This document shows, one piece after another, positions 1 through 7,049 of a stretch of DNA of 64,000 nucleotides. The notes beneath the pieces are model-generated. The model ran no database searches. It was not told the origin of the DNA and worked only from the letters and a program-made list of their open reading frames with translations. The position numbers and the translations under genes were made by a program. Position 1 is the stretch's first letter, and the number at the start of each line of letters is the position of its first letter. This stretch comes from Bradyrhizobium sp. AUGA SZCCT0176 (GTDB lineage Bacteria > Pseudomonadota > Alphaproteobacteria > Rhizobiales > Xanthobacteraceae): contig NZ_JAFCMB010000022.1 in the NCBI RefSeq assembly GCF_018130145.1, forward strand, positions 1-64,000. The letters run 5' to 3'.

Positions 1-332
1 CGTGTGCACTTTGTTTTGTGCAAACCGCACGCGAGACCGCGGGTGCAGCGCGCACCCGGTCTTCCCTGCGCCCTCTGTTTGAAGAGGGCGGGAAGTTTCT
101 GGCAAAGCTCGGGCGCAATGCGCCGCGAGAACGTCAAGGTGCGTTTAGTGCACGGTGCAACAAAAAGCACGGCCGTCGTCCCGGACTTGACCCGGGACCC
201 ATACGCCGCGGCAGTTATTGTCAAAGAAGGTCTCTAACGCCAGCGTTCTCACCGATAGGCCGCGGCGTATGGGTCCCGGCTCAAGGCCGGGACGACGGGT
301 TGAGAGAGCCGGGACGACGCGGAGTTATGAAC
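1..332. other. Intergenic left edge of window
   Basis: No gene is supported here. Short open frames exist on the plus strand but they lack family resemblance and run antisense into the MetE-like gene. The stretch is made of repeat-like, self-complementary DNA, including the inverted repeat listed separately. The next real gene to the left is outside the window. Confidence 0.6.
173..298. repeat. REP-like inverted repeat
   Basis: Arms at 173-211 and 260-298 are nearly perfect reverse complements. Both contain the CATACGCCGCGG / CCGCGGCGTATG pair and a GTCCCGG-rich outer part. The 48-nt centre is not conserved between arms. It lies downstream of the minus-strand Liv operon, where it could act as a 3' RNA hairpin. 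This type of palindrome is common between genes in Bradyrhizobium-like genomes; that family assignment is from memory of the style, not from a search. Confidence 0.75.
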
Positions 333-1451
333 CTACTTCCCCCACACCTCGTTGGCGACATCGACCGCGAGCTTCAGCTTGGCCCACTGCTCTTCCTCGG
401 ACAGGATGTTGCCTTCCTCGGTCGAGGCAAAGCCGCATTGCGGCGATACCGCGAGCTGCTCGAGCGGCGCGAATTTTGCCGCCTCCAACAGCCGGCGCTT
501 GATGTCTTCCTTGTTCTCGAGCTCGCCGAACTTCGAGGTAATGACGCCGACCACGACCACCTTGTTGCCCTTCGGCAGATAACGCAGCGGCTCGAAGCCG
601 CCGGCGCGGTCGGAATCATATTCCAGGAAATAGCCGTCGTAATTGGTGCCGGCCAGCATGGTCTCCGCCACCGGCTCGTAGCCGCCGGAGGAAATCCAGG
701 TGGAGCGGAAATTGCCGCGGCAGACATGGGTGGTGACGATCATGTCGGCCGGCCGCTCGGCCAGCGCGTAGTTGATGACGCGGGCATAGATCTCCTGCAG
801 GCCGTCGGGATTGTCGCCGCGCTCGCGCGCCTTCTGCAACTCGTCCGGCGAGCACAGATAGGCCCACACGGTGTCGTCGAACTGCAGATAGCGGCAGCCG
901 GCGTCGTAGAACGCCTTCACCGCCTTGCGGTAGGTCTTGCCGAGATCCTCGAAGAAGGTTTCCAGATCGGGATAGACGTCCTTGGAGATCGCCTTGCGGC
1001 CGCCGCGGAAATGCAGCACCGCGGGCGACGGGATCGTCATCTTCGCGGTGACATGCGCGGTGTCGCAATGCTTCTTCAGGAACTTGAAGTGATCGAGCAT
1101 CGGATGGTTGTCGGGGAAGTCGAGCTTGCCGATGACGCGGATGGCGTCATGCCGGGTCTGGACGCCGGCGAACTGGATGCCCTGATCAGGGTGGTACAAT
1201 TCGCAGCCGGTCAAATGGCTCAGAAAATCGAAATGCCACCAGGAGCGGCGGAACTCGCCGTCGGTCGCGAGCTTGAGGCCGAGCGAGGCCTGCTTGTGCA
1301 CGACCTTTTCGATTTCCATGTCCTCGGCCTTGCGCAGGTCCTCGGCCGTAATCTCACCCTTCTCCAGTTTTGCGCGCGCCTCCTTGATGCGCTGCGGCCG
1401 CAACAGGCTGCCGACCTCGTCGGCACGGAACGGGGCTTTGGTTCGCTGCAT
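333..1451 (-). CDS. MetE/YxjG-like methyltransferase (vitamin B12-independent methionine synthase C-terminal family)
   Basis: A 372-residue zinc-dependent TIM-barrel protein of the MetE C-terminal family. At half the length of full MetE, it lacks the folate-binding N-terminal half. His242 and Cys244 (THVC) and Cys339 (PQCGF) match the zinc ligands of MetE, so thiol activation is likely intact. GEFRRSWWHFDF near residue 65-76 is typical of the short YxjG/YxjH-type branch. The start follows a GGGAG site. It is the last gene of the livKHMGF operon, 24 nt after livF, so its role may be tied to the transported substrate. Methyl donor and acceptor are unknown. Annotation as a true methionine synthase would be an over-call. 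Confidence 0.85.
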   Translation of the reverse strand: MQRTKAPFRADEVGSLLRPQRIKEARAKLEKGEITAEDLRKAEDMEIEKVVHKQASLGLKLATDGEFRRSWWHFDFLSHLTGCELYHPDQGIQFAGVQTRHDAIRVIGKLDFPDNHPMLDHFKFLKKHCDTAHVTAKMTIPSPAVLHFRGGRKAISKDVYPDLETFFEDLGKTYRKAVKAFYDAGCRYLQFDDTVWAYLCSPDELQKARERGDNPDGLQEIYARVINYALAERPADMIVTTHVCRGNFRSTWISSGGYEPVAETMLAGTNYDGYFLEYDSDRAGGFEPLRYLPKGNKVVVVGVITSKFGELENKEDIKRRLLEAAKFAPLEQLAVSPQCGFASTEEGNILSEEEQWAKLKLAVDVANEVWGK

Positions 1452-1475
1452 GGTCTTACTCCCAAAGAAAGAAAT

Positions 1476-2189
1476 CTAATGTGCGGCGCCGGCGACGCCG
1501 AGATAGCGTTCGAGCACCGCGGGATCGGCCTTCAACGCGCTGGAAGCCGCATCATGCACGATCGCGCCGCGTTCCAATATCACAACCCGGTCGGCCAACC
1601 CCAGAATCTTTTGGGCATTCTGCTCGACAATAATCGAGCAGATGCCCCCGGCGCGGGTAATGGTGCCGAGCGCCCGCAGCAGCTCCTCGACGATGATGGG
1701 CGCCAGCCCCTCGGTCGGCTCGTCCAGCAGCAGCACCTTCGGATTGAGCGTCAGCGCCCGGCCGATCGCCAGCATCTGCTGCTCGCCGCCGGAGAGCTGG
1801 TTGCCGAAATTACTGCGGCGTTCCTTCAGCCGCGGAAACATTTCGTAAACCCTGTCGACGGTCCATGGGCCGGGCTGGGCCACCGCGGTCATGTTCTCTT
1901 CCACCGTCAGCGAGCGGAAGATGTTGCGCTCCTGCGGCACCCAGCCGATCCCGGCCCGCGCCCGCTGGTCCGGCCGCATCGGCGTGATATCCACCCCGCC
2001 AAGCGCGACGGTGCCGCCGAAACGGCGCGTGATCCCGACGATCGAGTTGATCAGCGTCGTCTTGCCGGTGCCGTTACGCCCCAGCAGCGCCAGCACCTGG
2101 CCTTCGCCCAGCGTCAGCGACATGCCGGGCAGCACCACCGCCTCGCCGTAGCCGGCGCGAAGGCCGTTGATGGCTAGAAGATCAGACAT
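1476..2189 (-). CDS. livF: Branched-chain amino acid-type ABC transporter ATPase LivF
   Basis: A 237-residue cytoplasmic ATPase of the LivF type that powers import through LivH/LivM. Walker A (GRNGTGKTT) lies near residues 38-46, the LSGGEQ signature near 132-137, and Walker B (VLLLDEPTEG) near 152-161. The long H-loop region ending in IIVEQN is typical of LivF. It overlaps the end of livG by 8 nt, so translation is probably coupled. The substrate cannot be read from the ATPase; HAAT-family systems import amino acids but also aromatic acids, urea and amides. Confidence 0.95.
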   Translation of the reverse strand: MSDLLAINGLRAGYGEAVVLPGMSLTLGEGQVLALLGRNGTGKTTLINSIVGITRRFGGTVALGGVDITPMRPDQRARAGIGWVPQERNIFRSLTVEENMTAVAQPGPWTVDRVYEMFPRLKERRSNFGNQLSGGEQQMLAIGRALTLNPKVLLLDEPTEGLAPIIVEELLRALGTITRAGGICSIIVEQNAQKILGLADRVVILERGAIVHDAASSALKADPAVLERYLGVAGAAH

Positions 2190-2934
2190 CGGCGGCCTCG
2201 CCGAGATAGACCGCCTTGACCTGGGGATCGCGCGCCACCTCGTCCGGCGGACCCTCGACCAGCATGGCGCCGTTGACCAGCACCGAAATCCGGTCGGCGA
2301 ACGAAAACACCAGATCCATGTCGTGCTCGATCAGAAGGACCGTAACGTCGCGCGGCAGGGCTGCGACCGCCGCCAGAATATCGTGGCGCTCGCTCTCGGG
2401 CACGCCGGCGGCGGGCTCGTCGAGCAACAGCACCCGCGGCTTGGTCGCGATCGCGACCGCGATCTCGAGCAGGCGCTGCTTGCCGTAGGGCAGCGTCGCG
2501 GTGAGCTCGTTCATGACGTCGAGCAGGTGAAAGCGCGACAGCGTCTCGGCGACCTCCTGGTTGACGTCGTCGCGCGTCCCCATCCGCCGCCACCAGTCGC
2601 CGCCGCGGCCGAGCCGTTCGGACACCGCAAGCCCGATGGTCTCCAGCGGCGTCAAATCGGCATAGAGCTGGTTGATCTGGAAGGTGCGCGACAAGCCGCG
2701 CAGCACCCGCTTGTGCACAGGCAGATCGGTGATGTCGCTGCCTTCGAGCAGGATGCGCCCGGCATTTGGCTGCAGCACGCCGGTGAGCAGGTTGATGACC
2801 GTGGTCTTGCCGGCGCCGTTCGGCCCGATCAGGGCATGGCGTGCGCCCTGCTCGACCCGCAGCGACAGATCGCGCGTGACCCGCAGGCCGCCGAATGATT
2901 TTTCCAGTCCTTTGGTTTCCAGCGCGATCGTCAT
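2182..2934 (-). CDS. livG: Branched-chain amino acid-type ABC transporter ATPase LivG
   Basis: A 250-residue LivG-type ATPase, partner of LivF. Walker A is GPNGAGKTT near residues 37-45 and Walker B is VLLLDEPAAGV. The signature motif is the degenerate LPYGKQR form usual for LivG rather than LSGGQ. Its start overlaps the livM stop in an ATGA arrangement (4 nt), indicating a single transcript with translational coupling. Nothing in it is unusual for the family. Confidence 0.95.
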   Translation of the reverse strand: MTIALETKGLEKSFGGLRVTRDLSLRVEQGARHALIGPNGAGKTTVINLLTGVLQPNAGRILLEGSDITDLPVHKRVLRGLSRTFQINQLYADLTPLETIGLAVSERLGRGGDWWRRMGTRDDVNQEVAETLSRFHLLDVMNELTATLPYGKQRLLEIAVAIATKPRVLLLDEPAAGVPESERHDILAAVAALPRDVTVLLIEHDMDLVFSFADRISVLVNGAMLVEGPPDEVARDPQVKAVYLGEAADV

Positions 2935-3962
2935 GGCGCGTCACTTTCGGGAACGGCAACGACGGCTTTGCGCCCGGCGATTTTCCGGATCACGAGGTTC
3001 GGCAGCCACAACGCCCAGCGATGCATGCGGTCACGGCCGACCAGCACGATCACGACCAGCACGAGGCCGATCCAGAACAGCCAGTATTGCGGCGTGATGG
3101 TGGAGAAGAATTCCTGCAGCATCTTGAAGACAACCGCGCCGATCAGGCCGCCATAAAGATAGCCGGTGCCGCCGAGCACCAGCACCAGCATCAGATCGGC
3201 CGATTTTTCGAACGCGAACACGTCGAGCGAGGCCAGCGCCGTGGTCTGGGTGAACAGCGCGCCGGCAATGCCGGCGTAGAACGCGGCCAGCGTATAGATC
3301 GCGATCAGGCGGCGGTTGACCGGCACGCCGATGGCGGACGCCCGCAGCGGATTGTTCTTGATCGCGCGCAGCGACAGGCCGAATGGCGAGTTCACCACCC
3401 GGCGCGCGAGCAGGAACAGCAGGAACAGCACGATCAGCGAATAGAAGAAGCCGGTCTTGCCGAACATGTCGAAGGCGAACAGGCCAAGGATCGGCGCCAT
3501 CTCGATGCCCTGCAGGCCGTCGGTGCCGCCAGTGATGTTGGAGAAACGCTCACCCAGCGCCTCCAGCAGCAACGCGATCCCGAGCGTCACCATCAACCGC
3601 GTCAGGTCGACGCCGCGGATCACCAGGAAACTGGTGAGAAAGCCGAGCACCATGGCGACGAGGCCGGCCGCGACCAATGCAATCACCGGTTCGGTGATGA
3701 TGCCATGGAGCGCCAGCAGCCCGGCGCAATAGGCACCGACGCCGAAGAAAGCGGCATGGCCGAGCGACACGATACCGGCATAGCCAAGGATCAGATCGAG
3801 CGACAGCGCGAACAGTGCCAGTCGCAGGATGTCCGTCATGATCAGATAGCGCGACGGAAACAGGAATGCGCAGGCCAGCACCAGAACCCAGAACGCGATT
3901 TCGCCTCCGCGCCAGCGGGAGCGGGCCATGGCATGAGACGAGACTTCGGGAAGCGCGTTCAT
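2931..3962 (-). CDS. livM: ABC transporter permease LivM
   Basis: A 343-residue inner-membrane permease of the LivM family with about nine to ten hydrophobic segments. It has the characteristic LDLILGYAGIVSLGHAAFFG stretch and the later SPFGLSLRAIKNNPLRA loop that contacts the ATPases. With LivH it forms the translocation channel. It starts 6 nt after the livH stop codon and ends in an ATGA overlap with livG. The N-terminus (MNALPEVSSHAMARSRWRGG) carries a short cytoplasmic tail before the first membrane segment. A second Met at residue 12 is an alternative start. Confidence 0.93.
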   Translation of the reverse strand: MNALPEVSSHAMARSRWRGGEIAFWVLVLACAFLFPSRYLIMTDILRLALFALSLDLILGYAGIVSLGHAAFFGVGAYCAGLLALHGIITEPVIALVAAGLVAMVLGFLTSFLVIRGVDLTRLMVTLGIALLLEALGERFSNITGGTDGLQGIEMAPILGLFAFDMFGKTGFFYSLIVLFLLFLLARRVVNSPFGLSLRAIKNNPLRASAIGVPVNRRLIAIYTLAAFYAGIAGALFTQTTALASLDVFAFEKSADLMLVLVLGGTGYLYGGLIGAVVFKMLQEFFSTITPQYWLFWIGLVLVVIVLVGRDRMHRWALWLPNLVIRKIAGRKAVVAVPESDAP

Positions 3963-3968
3963 ATCGGC

Positions 3969-4838
3969 TCACCGCGCCGCGGTGCGGCCGAACAGACCGT
4001 TCGGGCGCCAGATCAGGATCACGATCATGATGGTGTAGATGACGAATGGACCCATCTTGGGCACGTAATATTTGCCGGCGACGTCGCCGATGCCGAGCAG
4101 CAGCGAAGCCAGAAACGGCCCGGTGATGCTGGAGGAGCCACCGACGGTGACCACGATCAAAAAGTAGATCATGAACTTGAGCGGAAAATACGGATCGAGG
4201 CCAAGAATTTCGGCGCTGAGCGCGCCGCCCAGACCGGCAAGCCCGCAACCGAAGGCGAAGGTAAAGGCAAACACCTGCGGCACGTTGATGCCGAGGCCGC
4301 TGGCGGCACGGGGATCATCGACCGCCGCGCGCAAACGGCTGCCAAACCGGGTTTTCGCCAGGATCAATTGCAGCCCAACCGTGAGCAGGCCGCAGATCAC
4401 GATGATCATCAGCCGGTAGCGGCCGATGCCGACGCCGAAGAAATCGAACTGGCCCTCGAGCGCCGCCGGCAGCTTGATGAAGATGCGCGACGATCCCATG
4501 ATGTAATCGACCGCCGCCACCGACATGAAGGTGAGGCCGATCGTGAACAGCACCTGGTCGAGATGGCTTCGTGTGTAGAGATGGCGGTAGAGCGTGCGCT
4601 CCAGCGCCACGCCGATCACGGCGCTGACGACGAAGGCGAGCGGCAGCGCCGCAAAGAACGGCCAGCCGGAATTGTTGACCAGAACGGCGCAAACGTAGCC
4701 GCCGGTCATCGCGAACGCGCCATGGGCGAGATTGACGAAGTTCATCAGCCCCAGCGTCACGGCCAGCCCGCAGGCCAGCACGAACAGCAGCATGCCGTAG
4801 GCGACGCCGTCGAACAGGATGGTGAAGAGCGTGGTCAT
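3969..4838 (-). CDS. livH: ABC transporter permease LivH
   Basis: A 289-residue inner-membrane permease of the LivH family. About eight hydrophobic segments are visible. The family motif GLMNFVNLAHGAFAMTGGY is near residues 29-47, and the conserved glycine-rich GGSSSITGPF segment is near the C-terminus. It pairs with the LivM encoded immediately downstream. A 201-nt gap containing REP-like palindromes separates it from livK upstream. This is a common way to make far more binding protein than channel, inferred here from position only. Confidence 0.93.
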   Translation of the reverse strand: MTTLFTILFDGVAYGMLLFVLACGLAVTLGLMNFVNLAHGAFAMTGGYVCAVLVNNSGWPFFAALPLAFVVSAVIGVALERTLYRHLYTRSHLDQVLFTIGLTFMSVAAVDYIMGSSRIFIKLPAALEGQFDFFGVGIGRYRLMIIVICGLLTVGLQLILAKTRFGSRLRAAVDDPRAASGLGINVPQVFAFTFAFGCGLAGLGGALSAEILGLDPYFPLKFMIYFLIVVTVGGSSSITGPFLASLLLGIGDVAGKYYVPKMGPFVIYTIMIVILIWRPNGLFGRTAAR

Positions 4839-5039
4839 GAGATGGGCTTAGCCGAGATTAGCGACACGAAAGTAATTACACCGTCATGGCCGGGCTTGTC
4901 CCGGCCATCCACGTCTTCCTTTCGCTCGCCGAAGAAAGACGTGGATGCCCGGCACAAGGCCGGGCATGACGCAGAGCGAGAGCGGACGCGCGCCCCACGA
5001 TGCGCAATTGCGCATCGGAGGATGACGCCGAAGCCGGCG
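4839..5039. repeat. REP-like palindrome cluster between livK and livH
   Basis: Two palindromic parts fill the gap. 4882-4971 is a long inverted repeat running from CGTCATGGCCGGG to CCGGGCATGACG with a ~14-nt loop. 4999-5016 is an 18-bp perfect palindrome centred on TGCGCAATTGCGCA. Both lie inside the Liv operon directly after the binding-protein gene, so they will be transcribed as stable hairpins. The TGCGCAATTGCGCA core recurs at 36123-36138, after the other livK. Confidence 0.85.
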
Positions 5040-6212
5040 TCACTTCTTCGTCTTGCCGGAATCCTTGACCGCCTCGAAGGTCGCGAATTCGACGTTGTAG
5101 AGTTCACCGTCGACCTTCTCTACCTTGCGGATGTAGATGTTCTGCACGATGTCGCGGGTTTCCGGATCGATCGAGATCGGGCCGCGTGGGCTCTCCCACT
5201 TCATGCCCTTCATCGCCTCGATCAGCCCATCGCCGTCGGTCTTGCCGCCGGTCTTCTTCAGCGCCTCATAGATAAGATGGATGCCGTCATAGCCGCCCAC
5301 CGCCATGAAGCCCGGGCGCTGGTTATAGGCCTTCTTGTAGGCTGCGACGAAATCCTTGTTCATCGCCGACGGATGCGCGGCGGAATACAGATGCGCGGTG
5401 ACGGTGCCGAGCGCCGCATCGCCCATGCCGTTGAGCAGATCGTCATCCATCACGTCGCCGGGGCCGATCACCTTGATGCCCGCCTTGTCGAGGCCGCGCT
5501 CGGCATATTGCTTCATGAAGTTGCCGCCCTGCCCTGCCGGCACGAACACGAACACGGCATCCGGCTTGGCATCCTTCATGCGCTGCAGGAACGGCGCGAA
5601 GTCCGGATTTTGCAGGGGCACCTTGACCTCTTCGACGATCTCGCCGCCGCCGGCGGTGAAGTTCTGCTTGAAGAAGTTCAGCGCATCGTTGCCGGGCGCG
5701 TAGTCGGAGGTCAGCGTCGCGACCTTCTTGATGCCGTTCTTGGCGGCCCAATCACCGATGATCGTCGACGATTGCGCCAGCGTAAAGCTGGTGCGCACGA
5801 TATAGGGCGAACGCTCGGTGATGATCGAGGTGCCCGCCGCCATCACGATTTCCGGGACCTTGGCCTGGGTCGCCAGCGGCGCCGCGGCAAGGGCTGCCGG
5901 CGTCACGCCGAAGCCGGCGATGAAACTGACCTTGTCGTTGACGATCAACTCCTGGGCGAGGCGCTTGGTGTTGTCGGGGACCGCGCCGTCATCCTTCAGA
6001 ATGACCTCAATCTTCCTGCCGGCGACGGTGTCGCCCTTCTGCTGCATGTAGAGTTTGACGGCGTTGTCGATCTGCTTGCCGGTCGAGGCCTGCCCGCCGG
6101 TCATCGGCAGGATCAGGCCGATCTTGACGGCGTCCTGCGCCTTGGCGGGTATAACAGCCAGCACACCGGCGACGGCGCCTGCAGCCAGCAGCAATTGACG
6201 ACGAATAGACAT
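5040..6212 (-). CDS. ABC transporter substrate-binding protein (LivK-like)
   Basis: A 390-residue periplasmic binding protein of the Leu/Ile/Val-binding family (type 1 periplasmic fold). The ATG at 6212 was chosen because it follows a GGGGAG ribosome site and opens a clean signal peptide (MSIRRQLLLAAGAVAGVLAV, cleavage after AKA). The longer open frame to 6308 has no such features. Mature motifs include VKIGLILPMTGGQASTGKQI at the start and FMAVGGYDGIHLIYEAL near the end. First gene of the operon. The substrate is not deducible; the downstream MetE-like gene gives only a weak hint of a sulfur or methylated compound. Confidence 0.92.
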   Translation of the reverse strand: MSIRRQLLLAAGAVAGVLAVIPAKAQDAVKIGLILPMTGGQASTGKQIDNAVKLYMQQKGDTVAGRKIEVILKDDGAVPDNTKRLAQELIVNDKVSFIAGFGVTPAALAAAPLATQAKVPEIVMAAGTSIITERSPYIVRTSFTLAQSSTIIGDWAAKNGIKKVATLTSDYAPGNDALNFFKQNFTAGGGEIVEEVKVPLQNPDFAPFLQRMKDAKPDAVFVFVPAGQGGNFMKQYAERGLDKAGIKVIGPGDVMDDDLLNGMGDAALGTVTAHLYSAAHPSAMNKDFVAAYKKAYNQRPGFMAVGGYDGIHLIYEALKKTGGKTDGDGLIEAMKGMKWESPRGPISIDPETRDIVQNIYIRKVEKVDGELYNVEFATFEAVKDSGKTKK

Positions 6213-6585
6213 GAATTTTCTCCCCCTGATCGGTCTTGTGCCTTGAGCCGAGTCCCCGGCCCTTGCCTCACCATAACCCAAATTTTCGGCCGGGTAGCGC
6301 CACGACATGGCGTCTCACCGCGGCTTGTTGTCAATCGGACGAAGGGCGCGTTTCCTTGGACGGGCACGTTCCCCGGCGGCGTCCCTGCGTCAGGTCGCTG
6401 GCAGTATTATAACACCGCCCCCGCTTCGAGACCCGCCGGCCGGCCCGACCGTCTCCGACCTTCGTTCCATTTGTACATTTGTACAAATAAAATGTTGGTG
6501 TCAACAAATAAGGGCAAGTCCTGCCCTGCCGTAAGGCGGCCTCAAATCCATCATCCTTAAAGGTCTAAGTTGTAACCTGCCGCCC
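6213..6585. other. Divergent promoter region of livK and the lipoprotein gene
   Basis: This 373-nt stretch has no supportable gene; the open frames here are antisense extensions. It must contain the promoter of the minus-strand Liv operon and of the plus-strand lipoprotein gene. The right third (about 6465-6515) is clearly AT-rich compared with its surroundings and contains the palindromic operator candidate listed separately. Confidence 0.6.
6469..6488. promoter_or_regulatory. Tandem/palindromic operator candidate (ATTTGTAC repeats)
   Basis: ATTTGTAC (6469-6476) is followed immediately by the perfect 12-bp palindrome ATTTGTACAAAT (6477-6488). The half site TTGTAC/GTACAA resembles sites bound by GntR-superfamily repressors. 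It lies in an AT-rich patch about 260 nt upstream of livK and 100 nt upstream of the lipoprotein gene. No GntR gene is in the window. A regulatory role is inference. Confidence 0.45.
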
Positions 6586-6864
6586 ATGTCGATCCCAGCC
6601 CGCCATATCCTTGTCCTCGTTGCCGTCGCGTTCGCGGCCTGCTCCCTGAGCGGCTGCGGGACCATCAACGAAAAAATTTCGGCCGGGGTCAGCGACGCCA
6701 TTCCGGCCTGGGCCGGAGGCGTGCCGGCGGACGCGCCACCGCGGCCGGGCACCGCGAAGTACGACGAGTTCATGAGGGAACGCGAACGGAAACGCCTGCA
6801 GCCCGCCGCAGAACGCGGCGAGGAAGCAAAGCCTGCTTCATCCTCGCAGGACACAATTCGCTAA
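6586..6864 (+). CDS. Small lipoprotein of unknown function
   Basis: A 92-residue predicted lipoprotein. A hydrophobic leader (ILVLVAVAFAACSLSG) ends in the lipobox LSGC with Cys24 as the acylation site. The mature part is short, proline-rich and then highly charged (RERERKRLQPAAERGEEAK). It has no recognisable domain. The size, lipobox and position between divergent operons support a real gene. It lies just before the polysaccharide cluster, but a functional link is not shown. It probably sits in the periplasmic face of the inner or outer membrane. Confidence 0.75.
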   Translation: MSIPARHILVLVAVAFAACSLSGCGTINEKISAGVSDAIPAWAGGVPADAPPRPGTAKYDEFMRERERKRLQPAAERGEEAKPASSSQDTIR

Positions 6865-7049
6865 CGAGACGATAAATACCATCTGCGAACCTTGGCAACA
6901 ATGATGGCGTGATCCCTTCAGTTCGAAGCCCGAACGGCGTAGGGTGGCACGGCATTTCGACGCCCACGGCATCGATGTCCATTTCAATGTGGTATCAGCC
7001 CGAATGGGTGCGGGACCGCTCTAACAGCAGATCAAACGATGTGAGTTGC

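Noticed and set aside
2895..6560. A 1221-codon plus-strand open frame
   Set aside because: It is antisense to the livK/livH/livM genes, its protein is rich in Arg, His, Asp and Gln with no domain, and it arises from high-GC third-position bias.
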